Positions 45,371 to 53,762 of a DNA stretch of 64,000 nt are shown one piece after another. Below the pieces are notes generated by a model, which saw nothing but the letters and a program-made list of their open reading frames with translations, ran no database searches and was not told the origin of the DNA. The stretch spans positions 372,001 to 436,000 of the forward strand of contig NC_014623.1 of the NCBI RefSeq assembly GCF_000165485.1, given 5' to 3'. Position numbers and translations under genes: made by a program. Numbering within the stretch: the first letter of the stretch is position 1; every line of letters starts with the position of its first letter. This DNA is from Stigmatella aurantiaca DW4/3-1 (GTDB taxonomy: Bacteria; Myxococcota; Myxococcia; Myxococcales; Myxococcaceae).

Positions 45371-48067
45371 TCAGCCGCCGCGCGCCCGCCTCCCGCGCAG
45401 CACCAGGAGCATCCCCAGCCACGCCAGTGCGCCTCCGGAGCCCGCGCCGCAGCCACAGCCCGACGAGTCGTCCTCCGGAGGCGGCTCCGTCCCACCGTCT
45501 GGCTCGGTTCCCCCATCGCCCTGCCCGGGCTGCTCGGGGGGAACACACTCCCCATCCCCCACGCACACCTTGACCTCGGCCTCGGCGCGCTGTCCGGCGG
45601 TGTCATAGACGACCATGCGCACCTGGTGTGCTCCAGGCCTCAGCGACGTCGTGTCCCAGCGGTTGTGCTCGCCTCCGTAGTGGTAGTGCCCGGAGGGCTG
45701 CGCATCCGTGCTCGCCAGCACCCCGTCCACGTAGAACTCCGCCCGCGTGCAGCCCACGTCATCCACGCAGTCTCCGAAGAACTCCGCCGTGGAGCCCGAA
45801 ACCCGCTCGCCCTCCGTGGGACGCGTGAGCACCGCGCTCGGCGGCTCGTCCGCCTTCACGGCGACCTGGAAGGACTGGCTTGCGTCCGGGCTCACCCCGT
45901 TGCTGGCGATCACCTGCATGTCCACCGTGCCCACTCCCGCCGGCGTCCAGAGCAGGACGCCGCTGTTGGCGTCGATGCTCGGGCCCTGCGCGCTGCTCGT
46001 CAGCGAGAACGTGGGCGCGGGCAGTCCCTCGGCCACCACCTCATAGCGGTACAGGGCGCCCACCACCGCGGTGATGAGGGGGGTGGAGGTGATTCTGGGC
46101 GCCGAGGGGTCATTGTCCTTCACGGTGACGGACACCGTGCGCGCGTCCCCTCCCGCGGCAGCCAGGGTGAGCGTGGCGGTGTCCCGGGTGTTGTCCGCGT
46201 CCTCCGCGGCCGTCACGGTGACGGACTGGGGCGTGTTCCAGTTGGCCGGAGTAAAGGTGAGGGAGGCGCCGCTGGACACCGTGACGTCCGTATCCCCCGC
46301 GGTCCGAGCCACCGTGACGGTGACACTCCGCTGGGGGGACTTGGAGAACGCCACCGTCAAGGAGGCCGTCTCCCCCTCGGTCATCGTCAATGCCGTGGAG
46401 GACAGCACCAGCCGCGCTGTGTTGTCGTCGATGGTCACCGCCTGGACCGTCTCGGGGCTCAGCCCCGGGGCGGACACCGTGAAGGCCGCGCGGTCCGGCT
46501 CCGCGTCCGGATCCTCGGCGGCGGCGAGGACGACGCGCTGGAGCTGGTTCCAGTTGGCGGGCGTGAAGGTGAGCTGCGCGCCGCCCACCACCGTCAGGTC
46601 CGTGTCTCCCGAGGCCCGCGCCACGCTGACGGGGATGTCCTCGGTGGGCGCCTCGGCCAGCCGCACCGTGAACACGGAGTTGCCGCCCTCGACGACCGTC
46701 ACGTTCAGCGCCGAGACGATGAGCTTCTGCCCGGTGGCGGCGGGAAGGATCCGCTTGATGGAGTTCGAGGTGACGCCCACGACGTACAGCGCGCCATCGG
46801 GCCCCACGTCCATGTCCACGGCCTGATTGAAGCCGCTGCCCCAGGCGTCCACGGTGGCCACCGAGTTGTCCGCGGCCAGCGTGGCGCGCACCAGCCGTCC
46901 GGAGTTGTAGTCCCCAAAGAAGAAGTTCCCGCGGTAGTCGTTCGGGAAGAGCGTGGAGTCGTAGAAGATGCCCCCGGTGATGGAACCGCCCAGGTCCTGG
47001 GTCACCGCCGTGCCGCCCCCGCTCGCCGCATCCGGTCCGGTCTGGGCCGCCGTCCACGCCCGGGCGTCCGGCACGTTGGCCACATAGTAGACCCCATTGA
47101 AGCTCGCGTCCGTCACGCCGGCCACGGTGATCTTCTCGCCCTTGCGGAAGCCGTGGTCCCCGGTGGTGGTGAAGGTGACGGTGCCTCCACTTCTCACGGC
47201 CCCCGTCGCGGTGAGGGTGCGCGTGTCCGTGCCGTTGGTGCGGTACTTGATGACCGGGGTGATGTAGCCCGCGGGCTGGTTGTTCTCGAAGTCGTTGTAG
47301 CCGGCGTGGTCTCTCCGGTTCGGGACGAAGATCTGTTCGTAGCCCGTGCCCACCGTGTTCACCCACAGCTTCCCGGTGCCCGGCTGGAACGTGAAGGTGA
47401 AGGGATTGCGGAAGCCGCGCGCCCAGATGTATTCGTTGTTGGGACCCACCCCATCGTTGAAGGGGTTGTCGTTGGCGGGGGTGCCGTCCAGCTCGGCCCG
47501 GCTCACCTTGGCCGCCATCGAGATGAGATCCGCATCCACGCCCGTGCCGTTGCCGAGGTCTCCGATGGCCCAGTACAGCTTGCCATCCGGGCCGAACCCG
47601 ATCGCGCCACCGTCATGGTTCTGCCCGGCGGTCGGCAGGTTGTCGACGAGCACCGTGCGCGCCGTGCCCACGCCGTTGGAGTCCGTGTAACGGACGATCT
47701 GCTGCTTGGCGTTGGTGGCCGTGAGGAACAGGTAGACGTAGCGGTTGACGGCGTAGTTCGGATCGAATGCGATGCCGATGAGGCCACACTCGCTGTTGGT
47801 GTAGACGGTCTCCGAGGCGAACTCGGCCGTGGCCAGGGTGGCGCCCTGCGTGACGAGTGCCCCATCGCGCATCGTCGCGACGAGCACCTTGCCATTCTTC
47901 TGCGTGATGAAGAGCCGCCCCGAGCCATCGGGCGCCCAGGCCAGTCCGGTGGCGGGGATGAGGGCGGACGAGGTGTACACCGTCTCCTGGAAGCCGGCTG
48001 GCACAGCGGCCAGCGCGGGAAACGCCAGGAGCCCGAGGAGAACGAGGGTGGTACGAGGCGAGCGCAT
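45371..48067 (-). CDS. Glucose/sorbosone dehydrogenase-fold protein with Calx-beta domains and MYXO-CTERM
   Basis: 898 aa. Signal peptide ends ALAAVPA. Residues about 25-440 form a GSDH-type PQQ-dependent six-bladed propeller (LAWAPDGSGRLFITQKNG; CGLIGIAFDPNY; AGQNHDGGAIGFGPDGKLY; WARGFRNPFTFTF; GPDGALYVVG). Two Calx-beta-like domains (about 455-660; TFTPANWNQLQRVVLAAAED and the paralogous stretch in the next one), a cadherin/putative-Ig domain, a Big-type domain with the pair CVDDVGC, then a Pro/Asp/Gly linker (CVPPEQPGQGDGGTEPDGG) and a MYXO-CTERM tag (SSGCGCGAGSGGALAWLGM; RGRRARGG). Surface-anchored sugar or polyol oxidase is the likely role. GTG/ATG start at 48067. Confidence 0.88.
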   Translation of the reverse strand: MRSPRTTLVLLGLLAFPALAAVPAGFQETVYTSSALIPATGLAWAPDGSGRLFITQKNGKVLVATMRDGALVTQGATLATAEFASETVYTNSECGLIGIAFDPNYAVNRYVYLFLTATNAKQQIVRYTDSNGVGTARTVLVDNLPTAGQNHDGGAIGFGPDGKLYWAIGDLGNGTGVDADLISMAAKVSRAELDGTPANDNPFNDGVGPNNEYIWARGFRNPFTFTFQPGTGKLWVNTVGTGYEQIFVPNRRDHAGYNDFENNQPAGYITPVIKYRTNGTDTRTLTATGAVRSGGTVTFTTTGDHGFRKGEKITVAGVTDASFNGVYYVANVPDARAWTAAQTGPDAASGGGTAVTQDLGGSITGGIFYDSTLFPNDYRGNFFFGDYNSGRLVRATLAADNSVATVDAWGSGFNQAVDMDVGPDGALYVVGVTSNSIKRILPAATGQKLIVSALNVTVVEGGNSVFTVRLAEAPTEDIPVSVARASGDTDLTVVGGAQLTFTPANWNQLQRVVLAAAEDPDAEPDRAAFTVSAPGLSPETVQAVTIDDNTARLVLSSTALTMTEGETASLTVAFSKSPQRSVTVTVARTAGDTDVTVSSGASLTFTPANWNTPQSVTVTAAEDADNTRDTATLTLAAAGGDARTVSVTVKDNDPSAPRITSTPLITAVVGALYRYEVVAEGLPAPTFSLTSSAQGPSIDANSGVLLWTPAGVGTVDMQVIASNGVSPDASQSFQVAVKADEPPSAVLTRPTEGERVSGSTAEFFGDCVDDVGCTRAEFYVDGVLASTDAQPSGHYHYGGEHNRWDTTSLRPGAHQVRMVVYDTAGQRAEAEVKVCVGDGECVPPEQPGQGDGGTEPDGGTEPPPEDDSSGCGCGAGSGGALAWLGMLLVLRGRRARGG

Positions 48068-48121
48068 GCGTCATCCTAGCCAGCCGAGCCGAGGATGACA
48101 CAGTGGAATGGGCAGGCCGGT

Positions 48122-48676
48122 TTACACCAGCGCCCGGCGCAGGATGAAGGCTCCAGACATCAGCGCAGCGCCCCGGACAATGAACTCCACTCCCACCAAT
48201 GTCCCCACCACCCACAAGGCTGAACTCGGCCCCTGGGCGAAGAGCATCACGCCCAGCAGAAAGGACACGACGCCCGAGGCGAAGTCCCATCCCCAGGACG
48301 GATAACGGTCGAGCAGCGAGGTGACTCCCCGGAAGATCCCTCCGGTGAAGAAGTAGCCCGCCAGGAGGAGCGTCACCGTGGCCAGGCCGGCCAGGGGCCG
48401 GAACAGCATCAGGCCTCCGACCACCAGCGAGAGAATGCCTCCGAGCAGATACAAGAAGAACGGTCCGTTCTTCCGCCGGCGGAAGGCATAGAAGACTTCC
48501 AGCCCGCCCGCGACGAGCAGGAACGTGCCGAGCAAGAGGATGGAGACCAAGCCTGTGATGAACGAGCTGCTGAGGGCGATGAGTCCCAGAACCGTCAGGA
48601 GCAGCCCAACGACGAAGGGCCCCCCCCAGAGGGCCGATACCGCGCGTTCAGAAGGAAGCCGCTGAATGGAAGCCAT
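48122..48676 (-). CDS. HdeD-family membrane protein
   Basis: 184 aa with six hydrophobic helices arranged in three hairpins (FVVGLLLTVLGLIALSSSF; LVSILLLGTFLLVAGGLEV; FFLYLLGGILSLVVGGLML, and so on), as in the acid-resistance protein HdeD family. AGGGAGAG stands ahead of ATG 48676. The upstream TetR gene is 92 nt away on the same strand. Function in acid resistance is by family only. Confidence 0.85.
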   Translation of the reverse strand: MASIQRLPSERAVSALWGGPFVVGLLLTVLGLIALSSSFITGLVSILLLGTFLLVAGGLEVFYAFRRRKNGPFFLYLLGGILSLVVGGLMLFRPLAGLATVTLLLAGYFFTGGIFRGVTSLLDRYPSWGWDFASGVVSFLLGVMLFAQGPSSALWVVGTLVGVEFIVRGAALMSGAFILRRALV

Positions 48677-48768
48677 GGGTCTGCTCTCCCTGTGTCCAGG
48701 TGTTCCATGGACGATGCGGCGGAGATGCCCAGGCACAAGTCCAGGGGAAGCCAGCGAGGGGGCCTCTG

Positions 48769-49320
48769 TCAGGCCGCTCCAGAACTCACGAATCGCTCGA
48801 CGAGCAACTGGAGCCGCCGGCGCAGGACACGGGGTGCCGGCAGGTCCAAGGTGAGCCCGTCGGTGGCGAGCATGAACAGCTCGGCGATCTCCTGGGTCTC
48901 CAGGATCGCCTGGGTGTACTTGAGCCGGAACCGCTCGTGCTTCTCCTCGACCTCGGGAAACAACCGCGAGCAGGCCTCGAAGAACTCGGCCGCCATCGGC
49001 GCGCCGGCCAACTCCTCCCACGGCTCCAGGAGCAGCAGCTCGTACACCCGAAAGAGCTTGTCGCGCTTGCTCCCGGCACCGGCCAGCACCTGCTCGGCTC
49101 GGGGGTAGCGCTCCTCGAACATGAAGTCGAAGAGCGCGGAGAAGATGTCCTCCTTGTTCTTGAACTTCCGGTAGATGAGCGTCCGCGAGATGTTCGCCCG
49201 CTTGGCGATGTCATCCAGGGAGGTCTTCGAGTAGCCGAATTGAAGAAAGCACCCCCGTGCGGCTTCCAGAATCGCCGTGCGGCGCATCACGTCGCGCTCG
49301 TCCTCTCTCGGAACTGACAT
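48769..49320 (-). CDS. TetR-family transcriptional regulator
   Basis: 183 aa from ATG 49320. N-terminal HTH: RTAILEAARGCFLQFGYSKT, then SLDDIAKRANISRTLIYRKF and NKEDIFSALFDFM. The C-terminal effector half is helical, Leu/Glu-rich. Divergent from the NAPE-PLD-like gene, with an inverted repeat in the shared 84-nt gap, and upstream of the HdeD-like gene. Likely represses the metallo-hydrolase and itself; ligand unknown. Confidence 0.93.
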   Translation of the reverse strand: MSVPREDERDVMRRTAILEAARGCFLQFGYSKTSLDDIAKRANISRTLIYRKFKNKEDIFSALFDFMFEERYPRAEQVLAGAGSKRDKLFRVYELLLLEPWEELAGAPMAAEFFEACSRLFPEVEEKHERFRLKYTQAILETQEIAELFMLATDGLTLDLPAPRVLRRRLQLLVERFVSSGAA

Positions 49321-49326
49321 GCGAAC

Positions 49327-49358
49327 AAATTGACAAAAAATGCCTCGAACGTCAACTT
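49327..49358. promoter_or_regulatory. Divergent-gap inverted repeat overlapping a -35-like TTGACA
   Basis: AAATTGAC (49327-49334) and GTCAACTT (49351-49358) match in 7 of 8 positions with a 16-nt spacer. The left arm includes TTGACA, a good -35 for the plus-strand gene. Lying between a TetR gene and the gene divergent from it, this is the best candidate operator. Confidence 0.5.
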
Positions 49359-49404
49359 GTGGCTCCAGGCCTGGGACGGGCCGGGAAGGGTGCGGAGCAG
49401 ACAC

Positions 49405-50562
49405 ATGACGTGGCGCAGGGGCTTGTCGAGGACGGTCCGGTGGGGGGGAGCGCTGGGGGTCATCGCGTTGGCCCTCGTCACCGCCGATGCGTGGACGGCG
49501 CTGGGGCGCGGGGCGAGCGGTGAGCGGCGCGCGCGAATGGAGCGCTCCCCACAGTGGAAGGACGGCCACTTCGAGAATCCAGAGCCGATCGTGAACGACA
49601 CCTGGGGCTCCGTGTCGACCATGTTCCACCCCAGCCCCGAGGTGAGCCCCACGCAGCCACTGTCCCCCGTGGCCGTTGGCCGCCAGCAGTTCGAGACGCC
49701 ACCCGCCACGGGCTTGCGCGTCACGTGGCTCGGGCACTCGTCGATGCTCATCGAGCTGGATGGCCACCGCATCCTCACGGATCCGATGTGGAGCGAGCGC
49801 GCCTCGCCGCTGACCTGGGTGGGCCCCCGGCGGTGGTATGCCCCGCCCGTGGCCCTGAAGGACTTGCCGTCCATCGATGCCGTCGTCATCTCCCACGACC
49901 ACTATGATCACCTCGATCATGGAACCCTCGTGGCGATGAAGGACTGGAAGACCACCTTCATCGTGCCGCTCGGGGTCGGGGCGCACTTGGAGTACTGGGG
50001 AATCCCGAAGGAGCGCATCACCGAGCTCGACTGGTGGGAGCGCACGCGGGTGGGTGCGCTCGACATCGTCTGCACCCCCGCGCGCCATGCCTCGGGGCGG
50101 ACCCTGTTCGACAAGGACGCGACGCTGTGGGCCAGCTATGCGTTCCTGGGACCCACCCACCGGGCGTACTACTCGGGGGACACGGGGCTGTTCCCGGCAA
50201 TGAAGGACATCGGGGATCGGCTGGGGCCGTTCGATGTGACGATGATCGAGGTGGGCCAATACCACCGCACGTGGCCCGATTGGCACATCGGGCCCGAGCA
50301 GGCGGTGCTCGCCCACCGGATGCTCCGGGGGCGGGCCCTGCTGCCGGTGCACTGGGCCTTGTTCAGCCTGGCCGTCCATGGGTGGACCGAGCCGGTCGAG
50401 CGCGTGCTCGCGGCCGCGGGCAACACCCAGGAGAAGGTCATCGTGCCGAAGCCGGGCCAGAGCATCGAGCCGGGCGCGACGCCCTCCCTGGATCGCTGGT
50501 GGCCGGAGCTGCCCTGGGTGACCGCGGCGCAAGATCCCATCGTCTCCTCGCAGATGAACTGA
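49405..50562 (+). CDS. NAPE-PLD/UlaG-like metallo-beta-lactamase-fold hydrolase
   Basis: 385 aa from ATG 49405, GGAG 8 nt upstream. One N-terminal membrane helix (VRWGGALGVIALALVTADAW). The metallo-beta-lactamase core has VTWLGHSSMLIELDGHRIL, the metal motif VVISHDHYDHLDHGT (HxHxDH), TPARHASG (next His) and AYYSGDTGLFP (Asp), ending with LLPVHWALFSLAVHG. WVGPRRWYAPPVAL is typical of the N-acyl-phosphatidylethanolamine phospholipase D group. Membrane-attached phospholipase-like activity is inferred. Probably under the divergent TetR protein. Confidence 0.85.
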   Translation: MTWRRGLSRTVRWGGALGVIALALVTADAWTALGRGASGERRARMERSPQWKDGHFENPEPIVNDTWGSVSTMFHPSPEVSPTQPLSPVAVGRQQFETPPATGLRVTWLGHSSMLIELDGHRILTDPMWSERASPLTWVGPRRWYAPPVALKDLPSIDAVVISHDHYDHLDHGTLVAMKDWKTTFIVPLGVGAHLEYWGIPKERITELDWWERTRVGALDIVCTPARHASGRTLFDKDATLWASYAFLGPTHRAYYSGDTGLFPAMKDIGDRLGPFDVTMIEVGQYHRTWPDWHIGPEQAVLAHRMLRGRALLPVHWALFSLAVHGWTEPVERVLAAAGNTQEKVIVPKPGQSIEPGATPSLDRWWPELPWVTAAQDPIVSSQMN

Positions 50563-50650
50563 AGTCCTCGAGCCGCTCGCCCGGTGGACTGCGCTGCGGC
50601 GGACGACCGTTTCCCCCGGTGACCCGCCCAACGCCTCTGCGGTTCCCGGA

Positions 50651-51045
50651 GCGCGCTACGGCCCGATCGATGCCATGCGCGGCTTTGCACTGGCAGGCGT
50701 CTTGATGGTCAACCTGGGACAGTTCATCCCGTACGAGTTCGTGGACGAGTCGGCCCGTGCCGCGCTGCCCACCGCGGGGTTCGACCGCATCTCGCTTCGG
50801 GCGATGGAGCTGTTGATCAACGTCAAGGCGGCCACCCTTATTCCAGCGGGTCTGTTCTACGGCGTGGTGCTGGGCATCGGACCCCGCTGGGGGTTGCCGG
50901 GTGGCTGCTCGCGTGGATGGGGGTGTTCACCGCGCAGTTCCCGCTCAGCCACTGGTGGTGGAGCGCTTCCGCTTCGGTCCGGTGGAGTGACTGTGGCGCT
51001 CGCTGACGTATGGCGCTTGGCAGCCCATGCGGGCGCCGCTCCCGG
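50651..51045 (+). pseudogene. DUF418-family membrane protein relic
   Basis: ARYGPIDAMRGFALAGVLMVN (first helix of DUF418/YeiB-type proteins) starts near 50651, continues to about 50870, then the frame breaks. Another frame carries GLPGGWLLAWMGVFTAQFPL, and a third carries the family C-terminal motif ERFRFGPVE, stop, LWRSLTYGAWQPMR (about 50963-51035), where a TGA replaces the usual Trp TGG. Most of the middle helices are absent. So there is a large deletion plus frameshifts and a nonsense change; coordinates are approximate. Confidence 0.65.
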
Positions 51046-51357
51046 TGAGCACGGCGTCCTAATTGCCTTGAAAAGCATCAATTCGAGACTAGCACGAGTC
51101 TGAATTCTGTCCTGAGCGGTTCAAATCTTAAACTCGCTCGAAAATCCCCGTGCTTTCAGAGACTTGGAAGTCGCTGTCGCGGCCCTCCTGAGGAATCCGT
51201 TCGGAAATTGAACTGTGAGGACGGCCGCCTTCGGACGTGTCAGGCCGATACCCGACTGCTGAGACTGGCTTGGGTTTTGCTCATGACTTGATTGCGGAAC
51301 TCGGAATCACCGGGTTTTGCTCCCTCGCACAAGACGTCTGTCCTGGTGGAAGGTGTT
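51046..51357. other. Lower-GC intergenic stretch before the RCC1 gene
   Basis: About 310 nt between the DUF418 relic and the RCC1 lipoprotein with no supportable gene. Composition is visibly less GC-rich than most of the window, as is the gene that follows. I see a possible promoter region but no defined element. Confidence 0.5.
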
Positions 51358-53718
51358 ATGAGAAGCCCATTCGGTGAGAGCACCAATCGAGCGCTGAGTA
51401 AGTGGTTTCTGCTTCTGGTTGCATTGACTTGGGGCACTGCGGGTTGTGGTTCCCAAAGGGATGCGGTGCCTGCTCAGCAAGAGGATGACTTTTCCAGTGC
51501 TTCCTTCTCCATCCAGCCTGCGGACTTCTACTCCTCGTCTCATGTCTCCCAGGCCCGCCTTTTCTCGGCTTCTTCGCGCCACTCAGCCCAGGGGTTCTCG
51601 TTCTCGGACGTCTCGTCCATCCGCATCGATGTGAATGAGAAGGATTCTGGGACTCCCCTCTACCTCAACCTCTACCTGACCCTGGTGTCCAATCAGTGGT
51701 CCGGTACGATTCCTTTTCTTCCAAAGAGCAAGGTTCTCGTTTTTTCCGCCAAGGCCTTCAATGCCTCCAAGGTGTTGCTTTTCCAGGGCACCACTGAGCA
51801 AGCCCTCTTCGGCAGCAATGACAAAGTGGTTCTGACCCTGGCAGCTGCCAATGATGGCCAATCCATCTCCATTCCTCGCATCAAGAAGATCTCAGTCCCT
51901 TCGGCGTTCAGCTCCAATCAGAGAGGAACGGTCTCTTTCTCCATGGAAGCCAACATGGGTGAGACGCTCACCTACGAGATTACTCCTGCCGTGGGGGGCG
52001 GGACCCTCCACCCTTTGGCCGGCTCTATTGCCTTGGGGGCCTCGGCGGGTACGTTCGTCAGTCAGTACATTCCGCCCACGGTGAGCGCGGAGAGCGAATT
52101 CGAGCATACGGTCAAGGTCACCAATGCGGTGGGACATTCCGTCATCACCTCGTTCAAGACCAAGGTTAAACCGCCTGGGACCCTTGATGGTGTGAGTGAC
52201 AGTGTCGTGCAGGTGCTCTTCAGCCCGGTCATCAACAGCATCACCACTCGACGCTTCCAGGGGACGGGCAACATCCTCTTTCTTGCCTCGGTGGCGGATG
52301 ACGAAGCGGCGGCTGAGCTTGGCTTCTCGTGGACCTTCACGCAGGCATTGGATTCCGCCGTCGAACCCGCACCGGCTTTCCCCACCGGAACCACCAACCC
52401 CTCTACCTTGGAGAACTATACTGCTGTGGTGAAAGGTACCGTGAAACTGGAGGTGGTGGACAGCAAGGGCGGCAAGACCACACTCTTTTATCCCCTTGCG
52501 GTCAATCAGTTCCCAGACAATCCCGTGACGGAGGAGGGGCCTGTGTCGGGCCTGAACATCATTGCCGCTGGCGATAGCTATACGTGTGTGATGTTGAATG
52601 GCGGGACGATGCGCTGCTGGGGCAACAATACATACGGGCAACTGGGGTACGGCAATACCGGCACCGTGGGGGACAGCGAGAAGCCCTATACGGCAGGAGA
52701 CATCCCCTTGGCGGGAATAGGGGGTGGCATCAAGGTTGCCGTGGGAGGCAATCATGCGTGTGCGCTCTTGGAATCTGGCCTGGTGCGCTGTTGGGGCAAC
52801 AATACGTACGGTCAGCTGGGTTACAACACCGTCGAGCATGTGGGAGATGGAGAGGCCATCTCCCATTATGGCTATGTCAATGTGGGCGGCTTCGTGGTGA
52901 AAATCGCCGCGGGCTCCTGGCATACGTGCGCCCTGCTGGATACGGGCAAGGTGCGTTGCTGGGGCCTCAATAACTACGGTCAACTTGGTTATGGCAATAC
53001 TCAGAACATTGGTGACAACGAACACCCATGGACCGCTGGGGATGTGCAGGTGGGAGGCATTGTCAAGGACATTGCCGCTGGCTTCGACCACACCTGCGCC
53101 TTGCTGGAAGGTGGCAAGGTGCGTTGCTGGGGCTTCAATAACTACGGTCAGCTTGGCTATGGCAACACGCAACTCATTGGTGACAATGAGCACCCCTCGG
53201 TGGCAGGAGATGTCAATGTTGGGGGATCCGTCCAACAGCTGGCCACAGGCTATTACAATACCTGTGCGCTGCTCACGACGGGCTATGTCCGTTGTTGGGG
53301 CTACAATGGTTCTGGCCAGCTGGGTTATGGCCACGCGTCCAATGTGAACTCGCCCTTGAGCGCTGGTGACGTGAACACAGGTGGAAAAGTGTTCCAAGTG
53401 GCGATGGGACAGCACCACACCTGTGCCTTGCTGAATTCTGGAAGTGTCAAGTGCTGGGGCAATGGAGGAGGGGGACGGCTTGGTTACGGCAACACCGTTG
53501 ATTACGTTTCTCCTCCCAGCGCCACGGTGAACTTGGGAGGCGCCATCGCGTTTCAGATTGCCGCGGGCTATTCACATTCCTGCGTTCAGTTGAGCACCGG
53601 TGCAGCTCGCTGTTGGGGAACCAATAATTACGGGCAGCTTGGGTATGGCCATACCCAAGCCATCGGAGACAATGAGCATCCCTTTACCGCAGGCGACATT
53701 CAGTTCTTGGAGCCGTAG
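51358..53718 (+). CDS. Lipoprotein with seven RCC1-type repeats
   Basis: 786 aa, GGAAGG ahead of ATG 51358. A lipoprotein signal with basic start, hydrophobic core KWFLLLVALTWGTAGC and lipobox Cys. Residues about 40-390 are beta-rich, Ig/cadherin-like. Then seven RCC1-like repeats of the form CALLxxGxVRCWGxNNYGQLGYGNT (about 395-780), enough for one complete seven-bladed propeller; each repeat has two cysteines (C-A-L-L and R-C-W-G). Codon third positions are visibly more A/T-rich than in flanking genes, and it abuts a mobile-element cluster, so transfer is likely. Function: outer-surface binding, unknown ligand. Confidence 0.85.
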   Translation: MRSPFGESTNRALSKWFLLLVALTWGTAGCGSQRDAVPAQQEDDFSSASFSIQPADFYSSSHVSQARLFSASSRHSAQGFSFSDVSSIRIDVNEKDSGTPLYLNLYLTLVSNQWSGTIPFLPKSKVLVFSAKAFNASKVLLFQGTTEQALFGSNDKVVLTLAAANDGQSISIPRIKKISVPSAFSSNQRGTVSFSMEANMGETLTYEITPAVGGGTLHPLAGSIALGASAGTFVSQYIPPTVSAESEFEHTVKVTNAVGHSVITSFKTKVKPPGTLDGVSDSVVQVLFSPVINSITTRRFQGTGNILFLASVADDEAAAELGFSWTFTQALDSAVEPAPAFPTGTTNPSTLENYTAVVKGTVKLEVVDSKGGKTTLFYPLAVNQFPDNPVTEEGPVSGLNIIAAGDSYTCVMLNGGTMRCWGNNTYGQLGYGNTGTVGDSEKPYTAGDIPLAGIGGGIKVAVGGNHACALLESGLVRCWGNNTYGQLGYNTVEHVGDGEAISHYGYVNVGGFVVKIAAGSWHTCALLDTGKVRCWGLNNYGQLGYGNTQNIGDNEHPWTAGDVQVGGIVKDIAAGFDHTCALLEGGKVRCWGFNNYGQLGYGNTQLIGDNEHPSVAGDVNVGGSVQQLATGYYNTCALLTTGYVRCWGYNGSGQLGYGHASNVNSPLSAGDVNTGGKVFQVAMGQHHTCALLNSGSVKCWGNGGGGRLGYGNTVDYVSPPSATVNLGGAIAFQIAAGYSHSCVQLSTGAARCWGTNNYGQLGYGHTQAIGDNEHPFTAGDIQFLEP

Positions 53719-53731
53719 ATTTCTCCGCTAA

Positions 53732-53760
53732 GAACTCCTAACAAAAAATAAGGTTTGAGG
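53732..53760 (+). repeat. Outer left terminal inverted repeat
   Basis: Begins GAACTCCTAACAAAAAA and reads on to GGTTTGAGG. Matches the reverse complement of 58251-58278 except for two substitutions and one length difference in the A-run. The 11 bases at its inner edge became the target of the IS4-family insertion. Confidence 0.75.
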
Positions 53761-53762
53761 GA

